A stretch of DNA of 64,000 bases from Salinibacterium sp. ZJ70 (GTDB taxonomy: Bacteria; Actinomycetota; Actinomycetes; Actinomycetales; Microbacteriaceae), in assembly GCF_011751865.2 (NCBI RefSeq), contig NZ_CP061770.1, forward strand, positions 124,001 to 188,000. The letters are read 5' to 3'. The translations under genes and the position numbers were made by a program. Within the stretch, counting starts at the first letter, position 1, and each line of letters begins with the position of its first letter. The notes beneath the pieces are model-generated. The model saw only the letters and a list, made by a program, of their open reading frames with translations, was not told the origin of the DNA and searched no databases. Of this stretch, positions 7,640-16,898 are shown in pieces.

Positions 7640-9538
7640 TCAGGGCGTCGCGGCGTCGGGATCCGCGAGCGCGTCGAACACGATGATCGCGGCGGCCGCA
7701 GACCAGGCCTGCGGTCGGCACGAGGCCGGGTACGGCAGGGGTCGCGGCACCTCCGCCGCCGAGTCGCCTCCGTAGAGCTCCGGCATCCGGAAGTCGAACG
7801 CCGCCGCCGCATGCAGCAGGCCTTCGGAGAGCGCGCGCGCCTCATCCCTGAAGCCCGCCATGTGGAGACCGCGGACGGCGATCGCGGTGTCGTGCGCCCA
7901 GACGGACCCGCCGTGATAGGCGAGCGGCCAGTAGCCCTTCGCCTCCGTCGAGAGCGTCCGCACCCCGTAGCCGGAGTCGAGCTGCGACGACATGAGTCGC
8001 GAGGCGACGAGCCGCGATTCCTCGTCGTCGAGCAGTCCCGTTCCGAGAAGGTGCCCGATGTTGCTCGTGAGGGTGTCGACCGGCCGCTTGTGGGCGTCGA
8101 GGGCGATCGCGGGGTAGCGGCCGTGCTCATCCGAGACCCAGAACGCCTCGCGGAACCTCTGGGCGATCCGCGCCGCCCAGAGGCGCCACGGCTCGCCCAC
8201 CCGCCCGAAATGGTCGAGAAGGTCGGCGCCCCGCATCGCAGCTTCGTAGGCGTAGGCCTGCACCTCGGACAGCGCGATGGGGCCTTCGGCGAGGGTGCCG
8301 TCTCGCCACTGCACCGAATCGCCGGAGTCCTTCCAGCCCTGGTTCGACAGCCCGGAGCCGGTCTCGTCGACGTACTCGAGCAGGCCGTCGCCGTCGCTGT
8401 CGCCGAAGTCGCGCATCCACGCGAGCGCGGCCTCGAGGGCGGGCAGCAGCTCCTCGACTGCAGCGTGGCCGAGTCCGTGGTCGCGGGCATCGGCGAGCAG
8501 GCAGATCCAGAGGGGTGTGGCGTCGACGGTGCCGTAGTAGTACGGCGGGAGCTCGATCCCCTCGTGCGGGATCTCGACGATCCCGCGCCGCACCTCGTGG
8601 ATGATCTTGCCGGGCTGCTCCGCTGTCGCGGGCACGACCTCTCGGCCCTGGAGGCTCGCGAGGGTGCGCAGGGTGCCGTGCGCGATCGTGACATCCAGCG
8701 GAAGCAGGAAGCGCGCGGCCCAGATCGAGTCGCGCCCGAAGAGCGTGAAGAACCAGGGGGCGCCGGCGCCCAGGAACTCGTCGTCGGAGTCGAGCAGGGT
8801 GAGGCGCAGCACGTCGAGGTCGTCGAGGGCGCGCAGCACCCAGCGTCGCAGCCGATCGTCGACCTCGTTGAGGGCGGGCGGCACCCAGGGGGCGCGCCGA
8901 GTGGGAGCCATCACCACGGCGTGCGCATCCCGCGCGTCGAGCTCGATGGTGCGCTCCACGGAGCCGCGCGCCGGCACCTCGACCGTCCAGGACAGACGCA
9001 GCAGGTTGCCGAGGCCACGGCTGCGCTCGGCGTCGGTGCGCAGCTCCACCTCGATGGCCTCGGCGCCCCAGACGAGCCCGGAGTGCGTCTGTCGCGGATC
9101 GGCCGGATGCGAGGCGCGACCGGTCTTCACGAAGTCGACAGGGGTGGTCTCGGCCCGCAGCTCGACGGTGAGCTCCGCCGTCGTCGCACGGGCGAGGCGC
9201 GACTCGATGCGGAGCACGTGGTCGACGCCGTCACCGCGCACGTGCCGCTCCACCCAGAGGCGCACATCGGGGTCGGCTCCCACCCCGTCGAGGCCCCGCA
9301 GCAGCGCGACGAACCGCACGTGCGCCCCGGAGTCCTCGAGCGTCGCGATCGGCTCCGGTTCCACCCCGTCGACGAGGACGCGCCAGCCGCTCGCCACCCG
9401 CAGATCGGAGACGTAGATGCCGTCGACCGGTTCCGACATGGCGCCCGATGGTCGTGACCACACCTGGGTGGGGGCACGCAGCGCGGCGACCGCGTCGTGG
9501 AAGACCGGCTGGCGTCCGGAGGCGTCGTATGAGGTCAT
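7640..9538 (-). CDS. Glycogen-debranching-type glycosidase (amylo-alpha-1,6-glucosidase family)
   Basis: 632 residues, no signal peptide, so cytoplasmic. The N-terminal part (about 20-210) is a beta-sandwich 'glycogen debranching N-terminal' domain (GIYVSDLRVASGWRVLVDG). The remainder is an (alpha/alpha)6 barrel with WFFTLFGRDSIWAARFLLPL, QGREVVPATAEQPGKIIHEVR, DATPLWICLLAD and SGLSNQGWKDSGDSVQW, the usual active-site landmarks of this GH63/GH15-like group. It is divergent from a LacI-type regulator and a sugar ABC transporter, which suggests that it processes an imported oligosaccharide. The exact glycosidic bond cannot be assigned. GAGGA lies upstream of the ATG at 9538. Confidence 0.88.
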   Translation of the reverse strand: MTSYDASGRQPVFHDAVAALRAPTQVWSRPSGAMSEPVDGIYVSDLRVASGWRVLVDGVEPEPIATLEDSGAHVRFVALLRGLDGVGADPDVRLWVERHVRGDGVDHVLRIESRLARATTAELTVELRAETTPVDFVKTGRASHPADPRQTHSGLVWGAEAIEVELRTDAERSRGLGNLLRLSWTVEVPARGSVERTIELDARDAHAVVMAPTRRAPWVPPALNEVDDRLRRWVLRALDDLDVLRLTLLDSDDEFLGAGAPWFFTLFGRDSIWAARFLLPLDVTIAHGTLRTLASLQGREVVPATAEQPGKIIHEVRRGIVEIPHEGIELPPYYYGTVDATPLWICLLADARDHGLGHAAVEELLPALEAALAWMRDFGDSDGDGLLEYVDETGSGLSNQGWKDSGDSVQWRDGTLAEGPIALSEVQAYAYEAAMRGADLLDHFGRVGEPWRLWAARIAQRFREAFWVSDEHGRYPAIALDAHKRPVDTLTSNIGHLLGTGLLDDEESRLVASRLMSSQLDSGYGVRTLSTEAKGYWPLAYHGGSVWAHDTAIAVRGLHMAGFRDEARALSEGLLHAAAAFDFRMPELYGGDSAAEVPRPLPYPASCRPQAWSAAAAIIVFDALADPDAATP

Positions 9539-9615
9539 GGGGATCCTCGTTCCTCATCATCATGCGCGACCGAGATCTGGATGGATCCCGCCTGCCGGGC
9601 ATGCATACCACCCAT

Positions 9616-9658
9616 CTTTTGATCGTTCACAGCCCCTTGTCGACGTTTTTTCTGTGAA
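9616..9658. promoter_or_regulatory. Candidate LacI-family operator region between debranching gene and regulator
   Basis: TTCACAG (9626-9632) and CTGTGAA (9652-9658) form an inverted pair with 19 bp between. The first lies in CTTTTGATCGTTCACAG (9616-9632), whose reverse strand reads CTGTGAACG-ATCAAAAG. This is a half-perfect, CG-centred dyad of the LacI type. It sits in the 145-bp divergent gap where the adjacent LacI regulator would be expected to bind. Confidence 0.45.
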
Positions 9659-9683
9659 TCAGGATGACGCGGAGGAGGTCCGT

Positions 9684-10763
9684 GTGTCCCAGCTCCCCAC
9701 CATCCATGACGTCGCCCGCATCGCGGGCGTCTCGCGGCAGACCGTCTCGAACGTGATCAACGCGCCCGAGGTGGTGCGAGCCGCCACGCGTGAGCGCGTC
9801 GAGGAGGCGATCCGCGAACTCGGCTACCGACCGCACGCCTCCGCCCGGCGTCTGCGCACCCGCGCCCGCACGAGCTCCGCCATCGGCGTGCGGCTGGATC
9901 CTCTGCCGCATGGGGTCTCCGGCGCGGTCCACGATCGCTTCCTGCACGCACTCACCGAGAGCGCCGCCAGCCGAGGGATGCGCATCATGCTCTACACGGC
10001 CGATGAGCCGCTCCGCGAGATCGAGGAGCTCCGCGACCTGCGCAACCGGGCTGACGTCGACGCATTCGTGCTCATCGGCGACTCCCACGATGATCCGCGC
10101 GTCGAATGGCTGGAACGCGAACGCATCCCCTTCGTCTCGTTCGGCCGCCCCTGGGGCGCACCTCGGATGGATGATCCGGCGCGCCTCTGGGTCGACGTCG
10201 ACGGGCGGGCCGGCACGGCGCGCGCCACCGACCACCTCATCGCCCGGGGGCATCGCCGCATCGGCTTCGTCGGCTGGCCGTCCGGATCGCGCACGGGAGA
10301 CGACCGCCGCGCCGGGTGGCGTGAGGCGATGCGCGCCGCTCTCCCCGCGCTCCGAGACAGCGAGCTCGACGCCCTCGCCGTCGAGACCGTCGACTCCGCT
10401 GGCCCCGCCCGGATGGCGGTCGCGCAGCGCATCGCATCCGACCCGCACCTGGATGCGCTCGTCTGCGTTAACGATTCCGTCGCCCTCGGCGCACTCATGG
10501 CCGTCCGCGAAGCGGGTCGCCCGGAGCTCCCCGTGCTGGGCTTCGACAACACCCCCGTCGCGGAGGCCATCGGGCTCTCGAGCGTCGATCAGCGGCTCCG
10601 CGATGTCGCCGCCGCGATCCTCGAGCTCCTCATGGGCGAGACGGGCGAACGAGTTCTTCCCCACGCAAGCGCGACCCGAGACGCGTCATATCGGCTCATC
10701 ACCCCGCAGCTTGTCGTCCGCCGGTCCAACCACCTGGCGCTCGCTGAGAAGGCCGAGGCCTGA
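9684..10763 (+). CDS. LacI-family transcriptional regulator
   Basis: 359 residues. The N-terminal helix-turn-helix and hinge are PTIHDVARIAGVSRQTVSNVIN and ELGYRPHASARRLRT (residues about 5-60). A periplasmic-binding-protein-like sensor domain follows (FVLIGDSHDDPRV, HRRIGFVGWPSG, DALVCVNDSVALGAL, LPVLGFDNTPVAE). The GTG at 9684 is chosen because GGAGGAGG lies 5 nt upstream and the HTH starts immediately after. It is divergent from the debranching enzyme and 32 nt upstream of the sugar ABC operon, so it probably represses both in the absence of the sugar. Confidence 0.92.
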   Translation: MSQLPTIHDVARIAGVSRQTVSNVINAPEVVRAATRERVEEAIRELGYRPHASARRLRTRARTSSAIGVRLDPLPHGVSGAVHDRFLHALTESAASRGMRIMLYTADEPLREIEELRDLRNRADVDAFVLIGDSHDDPRVEWLERERIPFVSFGRPWGAPRMDDPARLWVDVDGRAGTARATDHLIARGHRRIGFVGWPSGSRTGDDRRAGWREAMRAALPALRDSELDALAVETVDSAGPARMAVAQRIASDPHLDALVCVNDSVALGALMAVREAGRPELPVLGFDNTPVAEAIGLSSVDQRLRDVAAAILELLMGETGERVLPHASATRDASYRLITPQLVVRRSNHLALAEKAEA

Positions 10764-10795
10764 GCGCCCGGCCATCGATTGTGAAAGGAAGACCA

Positions 10796-12025
10796 ATGAA
10801 CAACATGACGCGGGGCGGCGCAGTCGCCCTCGGGATCGTCTCGGCCCTCGTGCTCGCCGGGTGCGGGAGCGGCGGGGAGGGGGACTCCGCAGGCGATCAG
10901 CTGACGATCCTCATCGGATCGAGCGGCCCGGCAGAGACCGAGGCCGTGCAGTCGGCGGCCGATGCGTGGGCTGCCGACCACGATGCCGAGGTCACGGTGA
11001 TCGCTGCCGACGATCTCAACCAGCAGCTGAGCCAGGGTTTCGCCGGCGACGACGCTCCCGACCTCTTCTACATGAGCTGGGACCAGTTCGACAACTACGC
11101 CCAGAACGGGTACCTCGAGCCCTACGCGGCGGACCTCGACAACGCGGAAGCGTTCTATCCGGCCCTCATCGACGTCTTCACCTACGACAACGAGTTCGTG
11201 TGCGCACCGAAGGACTTCTCGACGCTCGGGCTCGTCATCAACACCGAGATGTGGGCGGCCGCGGGGCTCACCGCGGCCGACGTGCCGACGGATTGGGACA
11301 GCCTGCAGGCGGTGGCCACCACGCTCACCACCGGTGATGTCGTCGGGCTCTCGTTCGGCCTCGAGTACGCGCGCCTCGGCGTCTTCATGAACCAGGCGGG
11401 TGGCAGCGTTCTGAATGAGGACGGCACGGAGGTGACCGTCGACTCCCCCGAGAATCTCGCGGGCCTCGAGTACGTGCAGAAGCTCCATGACGCCGGCGTG
11501 CTCAAGTTCCCGAGCGAGATCGACGCCGGATGGGGCGGAGAGGCGCTGGGCGCCGGCAAGGCCGCGATGGTGATCGAGGGCCCCTGGATCCAGGGCATCG
11601 AGAACGACTACCCCGAGACGATCTGGGAGGCGTACGAGCTGCCGCAGGGGCCGGCTGGACCGTCCACGTTCACGTTCACGAACTGCTGGGGAATCCCCAC
11701 GGGTTCGGACTCTCGAGATGATGCGGTCTCGCTCGTCGAGCACCTCACCTCCGACGACCAGCAGCTGGAGTTCGCCGACGCGTTCGGGGTGATCCCGTCG
11801 ACCGAGGAGGCGGCCAAGAGCTACGCCGATCAGTACCCGGCGTTCCAGGCGTTCGTGACGAGCAACGACTACGCGGTGAGCCCGGTGAACTTCGCCGGAT
11901 CCGCGTCGGCCGTCGGCGACTTCAACTCTCAGATCGAGGGGCTCGCGACGGGCGGCGTCGATCTGACGGCCGTTCTCGCAACCTTCCAGGAGCAGCTGCA
12001 GGCGGCCCTCGACGAGAACGGCTGA
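10796..12025 (+). CDS. Sugar ABC transporter solute-binding lipoprotein
   Basis: 409 residues. The signal peptide ends in lipobox VLAGC with Cys23, so the mature protein is lipid-anchored outside the membrane. The body is a family-1 (maltose/multiple-sugar type) binding protein: LTILIGSSGPAETEAVQ, APDLFYMSWDQFDNYAQNGYLEPY, STLGLVINTEMWAAAGL, GKAAMVIEGPWIQGI and a C-terminal helix pair. The ATG at 10796 follows AAAGGA; an in-frame GTG at 10781 overlaps that ribosome-binding site. It probably shares a transcript with the LacI gene and is followed by two permease genes. Confidence 0.92.
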   Translation: MNNMTRGGAVALGIVSALVLAGCGSGGEGDSAGDQLTILIGSSGPAETEAVQSAADAWAADHDAEVTVIAADDLNQQLSQGFAGDDAPDLFYMSWDQFDNYAQNGYLEPYAADLDNAEAFYPALIDVFTYDNEFVCAPKDFSTLGLVINTEMWAAAGLTAADVPTDWDSLQAVATTLTTGDVVGLSFGLEYARLGVFMNQAGGSVLNEDGTEVTVDSPENLAGLEYVQKLHDAGVLKFPSEIDAGWGGEALGAGKAAMVIEGPWIQGIENDYPETIWEAYELPQGPAGPSTFTFTNCWGIPTGSDSRDDAVSLVEHLTSDDQQLEFADAFGVIPSTEEAAKSYADQYPAFQAFVTSNDYAVSPVNFAGSASAVGDFNSQIEGLATGGVDLTAVLATFQEQLQAALDENG

Positions 12026-12063
12026 GCGGCCTCGGGCGCTGAGCAGGGCACGAGGAGGACCTC

Positions 12064-13194
12064 GTGAGTCGAGGAATCCGCGGTAACGAAGCCCGATATG
12101 GCTGGGCGTTCGTCGCGCCCGCGATCCTCATCATCGGGGTCTTCCTCGTGCTCCCCATCCTGCTGGCGCTGTGGGTGAGTCTGGCCAACTGGAACGGGCT
12201 GGGCTCGCCCCTCGGCAACTCCACCTTCGTGGGGGGCGAGAACTACTCGAAGGTGCTCCTCGAATCCGGTCTCGCGCAACGGGACTTCGGCACCTCGATC
12301 CGCAACAACTTCTACTACGTGCTCGCCGTCGTGCCGCTGCAGACGGCGCTCGCGCTGTTCCTCGCGGTGCAGGTGAACCGCAGGATGCTCCGCGGGCGAG
12401 GGTTCTTCCGCACGGCGTTCTACTTCCCGTCGGTGACGAGCTCGATCGCGATCACCACGATCTTCATCTTCCTGTTCACCTCGTCCGGCGCCGTCAACCA
12501 GGTGATCGGCTGGCTCGGGGTGAACGGGCCGAACTGGTTCGCCGACCCGCGGGGAGTGCTGCACATCATCCTCGGGGCGCTCGGTGTCGACGGCTCGGGT
12601 GCGGCGGCGACGGATGCCCCGCTCGGTCTCAACTGGTGGGACTGGGTTGCGGGGCCCTCGGTCGCGATGTGCGTGCTCATCATCCTCGCCGTCTTCACGA
12701 CCTCCGGAACATTCATGCTGCTGTTCCTCGCGGCGCTGCAGAACGTGGGCGAGGAGATCACCGAGGCGGCGATGGTGGACGGCGCGGGGCCCTTCCGCAC
12801 GTTCTTCTCGGTGACGCTCCCGATGCTGAAGCCCACCCTGTTCACGGTGCTGACGCTCGGCCTCATCGGAACGTGGCAGGTCTTCGACCAGATCTACCTG
12901 ACGGGGCGCGGCGCCCCCGCGAAGACCCTGCTGACGCCGGCGTTCCTCGCGTACGACACGTCGTTCTCGGACCTCAACTGGGGTCAGGGTGCGGCGATCT
13001 CGTTCATCCTGTTCGGCATCATCGTGCTGCTCACGCTCTTCCAGCGCTGGGTGCTGCGCGATCGCGACCTGGGCCGCTCGGGGGAGCGGCGGGCCGCCCG
13101 GGTCTCGGAGCGTCTGCGCCGTGATGCGGCAGCCGCGGCCGTGGCGGCGCATGCCGCGCCGGTGCCGCCGCCGGATGACGGGAGGCGGCGATGA
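12064..13194 (+). CDS. Sugar ABC transporter permease (MalF-like)
   Basis: 376 residues with six or seven membrane helices, starting WAFVAPAILIIGVFLVLPIL. The cytoplasmic EAA loop reads EEITEAAMVDGAGPFRTFFSVTLPML, which docks on the ATPase. Between helices is an extra-cytoplasmic stretch around residues 150-190 (NGPNWFADPRGVLHIILG) that is longer than usual. The C-terminal tail is Arg/Ala-rich. The GTG at 12064 has GAGGAGG 5 nt upstream. It overlaps the next permease by 4 nt (ATGA), so the two are translationally coupled. Confidence 0.92.
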   Translation: MSRGIRGNEARYGWAFVAPAILIIGVFLVLPILLALWVSLANWNGLGSPLGNSTFVGGENYSKVLLESGLAQRDFGTSIRNNFYYVLAVVPLQTALALFLAVQVNRRMLRGRGFFRTAFYFPSVTSSIAITTIFIFLFTSSGAVNQVIGWLGVNGPNWFADPRGVLHIILGALGVDGSGAAATDAPLGLNWWDWVAGPSVAMCVLIILAVFTTSGTFMLLFLAALQNVGEEITEAAMVDGAGPFRTFFSVTLPMLKPTLFTVLTLGLIGTWQVFDQIYLTGRGAPAKTLLTPAFLAYDTSFSDLNWGQGAAISFILFGIIVLLTLFQRWVLRDRDLGRSGERRAARVSERLRRDAAAAAVAAHAAPVPPPDDGRRR

Positions 13195-14048
13195 GGACGC
13201 ACGTGCGCACCCGCCAGTCCCGGCTCGCCGCTGTGGGCCTCGCGCTCAGCTACGTGCTGCTCATCGCGCTCGCGATCATCTACATCTATCCGTTCCTCAT
13301 CTCGATCTCGGGAAGCTTCAAGACCGACGCGGAGGCCACCCAGGATCCGCTGTCGCTTCTGCCCGAGACGTGGAGCACGACCGCCTACGAGCGGCTCTTC
13401 ACCTCGGTGCCGCTGCTGAACTGGGCCGGCAACTCGCTCTTCATCACGGTTGTCGTGACGTCGGCGCGGGTGTTCTTCGACTCGCTCGCCGGCTACGCGC
13501 TCTCCCGTTTGCAGTTCCGCGGTCGCACGATCGTCTTCGCGGCGCTCGTGGCCGTGATGGCGGTGCCGAACGTGGTGCTGCTGATCCCGCGGTTCCTCAT
13601 CCTCAAGGAGCTGGGGCTCTACAACACCTTCGCGGGCATGATCATCCCGATCACGATCGATGCGGCCGGGATCTTCATCATGAAGCAGTTCTTCGAATCG
13701 ATCCCCGTGTCGGTGGAGGAGGCGGCACGGATCGACGGGGCGGGGGTCTTCCGCACGTTCTGGCTGATCGTGCTGCCGATGGCGGTGCCCGCGCTCATCA
13801 CCCTGTTCATCCTGAGCTTCCAGGGCTCGTGGAACGAGTTCGCCCACTTCGTGGTGTCGCGCAACGACCCGGAGCTCAACACCCTCACCACCGGTGTCGC
13901 CTCGCTCACATCGGGGCAGCTCGGCAGCGGCAACCAGTACCCCCTGCAGCTGGGGGCGGCGGTGCTCATGTCGATCCCGGTGGCGGTGATCTTCTTCATC
14001 TTCCAGCGACGCATCATGTCGACCGCTGAGGGTGGGGAGAAGGGCTGA
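13191..14048 (+). CDS. Sugar ABC transporter permease (MalG-like)
   Basis: 285 residues, six predicted helices beginning AVGLALSYVLLIALAIIYIYPF. The EAA loop is PVSVEEAARIDGAGVFRTFWLIVLPM. FVVSRNDPELNTLTTG before the last helices is typical of CUT1 permeases. It overlaps the first permease by 4 nt. No ATP-binding subunit follows; the operon ends against the convergent fluC gene. The transporter probably borrows a shared MsiK-type ATPase encoded elsewhere, which is usual for CUT1 systems in actinobacteria. Confidence 0.92.
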   Translation: MRTHVRTRQSRLAAVGLALSYVLLIALAIIYIYPFLISISGSFKTDAEATQDPLSLLPETWSTTAYERLFTSVPLLNWAGNSLFITVVVTSARVFFDSLAGYALSRLQFRGRTIVFAALVAVMAVPNVVLLIPRFLILKELGLYNTFAGMIIPITIDAAGIFIMKQFFESIPVSVEEAARIDGAGVFRTFWLIVLPMAVPALITLFILSFQGSWNEFAHFVVSRNDPELNTLTTGVASLTSGQLGSGNQYPLQLGAAVLMSIPVAVIFFIFQRRIMSTAEGGEKG

Positions 14049-14049
14049 G

Positions 14050-14430
14050 TCAGCCGGCCAGGATCACGACGGTCGCCCATCCGAGCGCGGCCGCGCCGAC
14101 GCCGAGTGCGAGGTTGGCCGCGACGGATGCGACGGCGACGCGCGAGCGCCCGTCGAGCACCAGCTGGATCGTCTCGACGCTCAGGGTCGAGAAGGTGGTG
14201 AGCCCGCCGCAGAAACCGGAGAGCACGATGAGCCGCGCCTCGGCACCCCAGAGGCCCGCGTCCGCAAGTCCGAGGGCGACGCCGCCGAGAGCCGACCCCG
14301 CGACGTTCACGAGGAGCACCGCCCACGGGAGGCGGGTGGGGCGCTCCGCGAACGCACGCGCCGCGAGGTAGCGGAGCCCCGCACCGGCAGCTCCCGCGAC
14401 GAGCGCCGCCACGATGATCAGCGCGCTCAT
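14050..14430 (-). CDS. crcB: Fluoride channel subunit FluC/CrcB (second of pair)
   Basis: 126 residues, four membrane helices. The conserved GFCGGLTTFSTLSVE segment (about residues 72-86) provides the phenylalanine/threonine ion pathway of Fluc channels. VNVAGSALGGVALG is the second-helix Asn-rich motif. The protein exports F- passively. It overlaps the upstream fluC by 4 nt, so the two subunits are co-translated and probably form the heterodimeric Fluc seen in many Gram-positives. Confidence 0.93.
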   Translation of the reverse strand: MSALIIVAALVAGAAGAGLRYLAARAFAERPTRLPWAVLLVNVAGSALGGVALGLADAGLWGAEARLIVLSGFCGGLTTFSTLSVETIQLVLDGRSRVAVASVAANLALGVGAAALGWATVVILAG

Positions 14431-14822
14431 CCGGTCGACTCCATCGCGTTCGGAACCAGCCGCTTCCCGACGGCGAGCCCGCCCCAGGCCGCGCCCAGCC
14501 CGGCGACGAGCGTGAGGGCGAGGACCACGGCCGCCTCAGCCCAGGCGCCGGCGTCGGCGAGCGAGACGAGCGAGACGGCCACCGCCGAGAAGGTCGTGAA
14601 CGATCCGAGCACGCCGGCGCCCAACCCCGCACGCAGCCATTCGGGTGCGGTCGGCCACAGCCGCGCCACGAGCACGGCGAGGGCGAACGCGCCGGCGACG
14701 TTGATCAGGAGCGTCGACCACGGGAATCCATCGTCGGCATGCGGGATGAGCGCATCGAGCACGAGGCGCAGCCCTGTGCCGATCGTCCCGCCGATGAGCA
14801 CAGCCAGCAGCGGCAGCGGCAT
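14427..14822 (-). CDS. crcB: Fluoride channel subunit FluC/CrcB (first of pair)
   Basis: 131 residues, four helices. It starts LLAVLIGGTIGTGLRLVLDALIP, has PWSTLLINVAGAFALAVLV, and carries the channel motif GVLGSFTTFSAVAVSLV. Its ATG lies 1 nt past the stop codon of the KimA-like gene, so all three genes form one operon. Because there is no room upstream, no fluoride riboswitch can sit directly before it. Expression must follow the transporter promoter. Confidence 0.93.
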   Translation of the reverse strand: MPLPLLAVLIGGTIGTGLRLVLDALIPHADDGFPWSTLLINVAGAFALAVLVARLWPTAPEWLRAGLGAGVLGSFTTFSAVAVSLVSLADAGAWAEAAVVLALTLVAGLGAAWGGLAVGKRLVPNAMESTG

Positions 14823-14823
14823 G

Positions 14824-16890
14824 TCAGCTCCGTTTCATCGTCGTGCGGTCCGAACCTCCCGCTGCCGGCGCATGGTGCTCGCGCCGCGGGGGTCGCACCG
14901 GCTCCCCGCGCCGATCCTGACCGGGAAGCGGGCGGGACATGCGACCGTACAGCACATCCGACGACTCCAGCAGCCACGGCACGAGCGCGACCACCACGCC
15001 GTGCACGAGCATGAGCTTGCGGCGGATCCGGCGGGCCTTGTGGTTGTGCAGCAGGTTCTCCCACCAGTGGCCCACGATGTACTCGGGCAGGTAGACGGTG
15101 ACGACCGAGGAGCCGTGCTCCTCCCGATACCGCTTGATGTAGCCGATGAGCGGCATCGAGATGTCGCGGTAGGCGGAGGTGGTGACCGTGAGCGGCACCT
15201 GGATGTTGTGCTGGGCCCACTGCTCGGTCAGCAGCTGCGCCTGTTCGTCGTCGATCGACACGTGCACCGCTTCGAGCGAGTCGTGGCGGGCCGCGATGGC
15301 GTAGTCGAGCGCTTTGAGGGCCGGCTTCGAGAGCCGACCGACGAGCACGATCGCGTGGTCGCCGCTCGAGCCGAAGACGGTGCTGTCGTCGACGGCGATC
15401 TCACGATCGACGTCGCGGTAGTACCGCCGGATCGCCGACATGAGCGCGATCAGCACGGCCATCACGACGAACACGACCCATGCTCCGTGGGTGAACTTCG
15501 TGACCGTGACGATCACGAGCACCGCCGCCGTCATGAGAGCGCCGAGGGCGTTGATCGCGAGCCCGCGCCAGACGGCCCCGCGCGTGCCCGGGTCACGGCG
15601 GAGCACGCGGATCCAGTGCACCACCATGCCGATCTGGCCGAGGGTGAACGAGATGAAGACTCCGATGATGTAGAGCTGGATGAGCACCGTGAGGTTGGCC
15701 TGCGTGCCGATCAGCAGCACGATCGACACCGCCGACAGCGCGAGCACGCCGTTCGAGAAGATGAGGCGGTCGCCGCGGGTGGCGAGGGCCTTCGGCGCGT
15801 GGCCGTCGCGCGCGAGCACCGAACCGAGCAGCGGGAACCCGTTGAAGGCGGTGTTGGCGGCGAGCAGGAGCACGCTGGCGGTCGCCGCCTGCACGACGAA
15901 GAAGAGGATCGATGCGTCGCCGAAGGTCGCCGCGGCGATCTGGGCGACGAGGCTTCGCTGCGGGGCGGTGGCGCAGTCGACGAAGCCGATGAGGTCGCAC
16001 GCGTGCTCGGCGTAGCGCACCTGCGTGATGAGAGCCACGGCGACGAGTCCGGAGAACAGCACGATCGCGATCGCACCCATCGCGACGAGGGTCTTCTGCG
16101 CGTTCTCGATCTTGGGGCGGCGGAAGGCCGGCACGCCGTTCGAGATCGCCTCCACGCCGGTGAGCGCGGCGCATCCGCTGGCGAACGAGCGCAGGATGAG
16201 CAGCACGAAGGCCGCCTGGGTCAGGCTCTCGCCCTGCACCGTCCACTCGGCGCTCTCGGCCACGGGGGCGTCGCCGAGGGCGGTCCGCACGAGCGCGGTG
16301 GCCACCATCACCCCGATCGACGCGACGAACAGGTAGGTGGGGAGCGCGAAGGCCTTCGATGCCTCGCGCACGCCGCGCAGGTTGATCGCCGCGAGCACCA
16401 CGACGAAACCCACAGCGAGCTCGACTCGCCAGGGGTTCAGCTGCGGGAACGCCGAGATGATGTTGTCGACGCCCGATGCCACCGAGACCGCCACGGTGAG
16501 GATGTAGTCCACGAGCAGCGCCGCAGCGACGACGACTCCGGCGCGGGGCCCGAGGTTGACCGAGGCCACCTCGTAGTCCCCGCCGCCGGACGGGTACGCC
16601 TTGATGATCTGCCGGTAGGACGCGACGACGACGACCAGCAGCAGCACGACGAACGCGGCGATCCCGGGGCCGAGCACCAGCATCCCGGTGCCGCCGATCA
16701 GCAGGATCATGAGCAGCTCCTGCGGCGCGTAGGCGACCGACGACAGCGGGTCGCTCGCGAAGATGGGCAACGCGAGGTGCTTCGGCAGCAGCTGGCCGTC
16801 GAGCTTCTCGTTCGGGAGGGGTTCGCCGATCAGCCAGCGTTTGGGGGATCTCGGACTCTCGTCAGGGGCAACCTGGACTTCGTCAGTCAC
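14824..16890 (-). CDS. KimA-like APC-superfamily potassium importer
   Basis: 688 residues. It begins KRWLIGEPLPNEKLDGQLL and then shows the KimA/YdaO series: ASDPLSSVAYAPQELLMILL, SYRQIIKAYPSGGGDYEVAS, LLVDYILTVAVSVASGVDNI, FASGCAALTGVEAISNGVPA and LLLAANTAFNGFPLLGSVLARDG. About twelve membrane helices (residues 30-500) precede a soluble UspA-like C-terminal domain (AIVLVGRLSKPALKALDYAI). In Bacillus KimA is a high-affinity H+/K+ symporter inhibited by c-di-AMP; the same role here is inferred from similarity. The GTG at 16890 follows TAGAGT by 8 nt. An upstream in-frame ATG lies before that box. First gene of an operon with two fluC genes. Confidence 0.85.
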   Translation of the reverse strand: MTDEVQVAPDESPRSPKRWLIGEPLPNEKLDGQLLPKHLALPIFASDPLSSVAYAPQELLMILLIGGTGMLVLGPGIAAFVVLLLVVVVASYRQIIKAYPSGGGDYEVASVNLGPRAGVVVAAALLVDYILTVAVSVASGVDNIISAFPQLNPWRVELAVGFVVVLAAINLRGVREASKAFALPTYLFVASIGVMVATALVRTALGDAPVAESAEWTVQGESLTQAAFVLLILRSFASGCAALTGVEAISNGVPAFRRPKIENAQKTLVAMGAIAIVLFSGLVAVALITQVRYAEHACDLIGFVDCATAPQRSLVAQIAAATFGDASILFFVVQAATASVLLLAANTAFNGFPLLGSVLARDGHAPKALATRGDRLIFSNGVLALSAVSIVLLIGTQANLTVLIQLYIIGVFISFTLGQIGMVVHWIRVLRRDPGTRGAVWRGLAINALGALMTAAVLVIVTVTKFTHGAWVVFVVMAVLIALMSAIRRYYRDVDREIAVDDSTVFGSSGDHAIVLVGRLSKPALKALDYAIAARHDSLEAVHVSIDDEQAQLLTEQWAQHNIQVPLTVTTSAYRDISMPLIGYIKRYREEHGSSVVTVYLPEYIVGHWWENLLHNHKARRIRRKLMLVHGVVVALVPWLLESSDVLYGRMSRPLPGQDRRGEPVRPPRREHHAPAAGGSDRTTMKRS

Positions 16891-16898
16891 GGCGGGAA

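Noticed and set aside
14823..14823. Fluoride riboswitch before the fluC pair
   Set aside because: Only one nucleotide separates fluC from the upstream gene, leaving no room for an aptamer.
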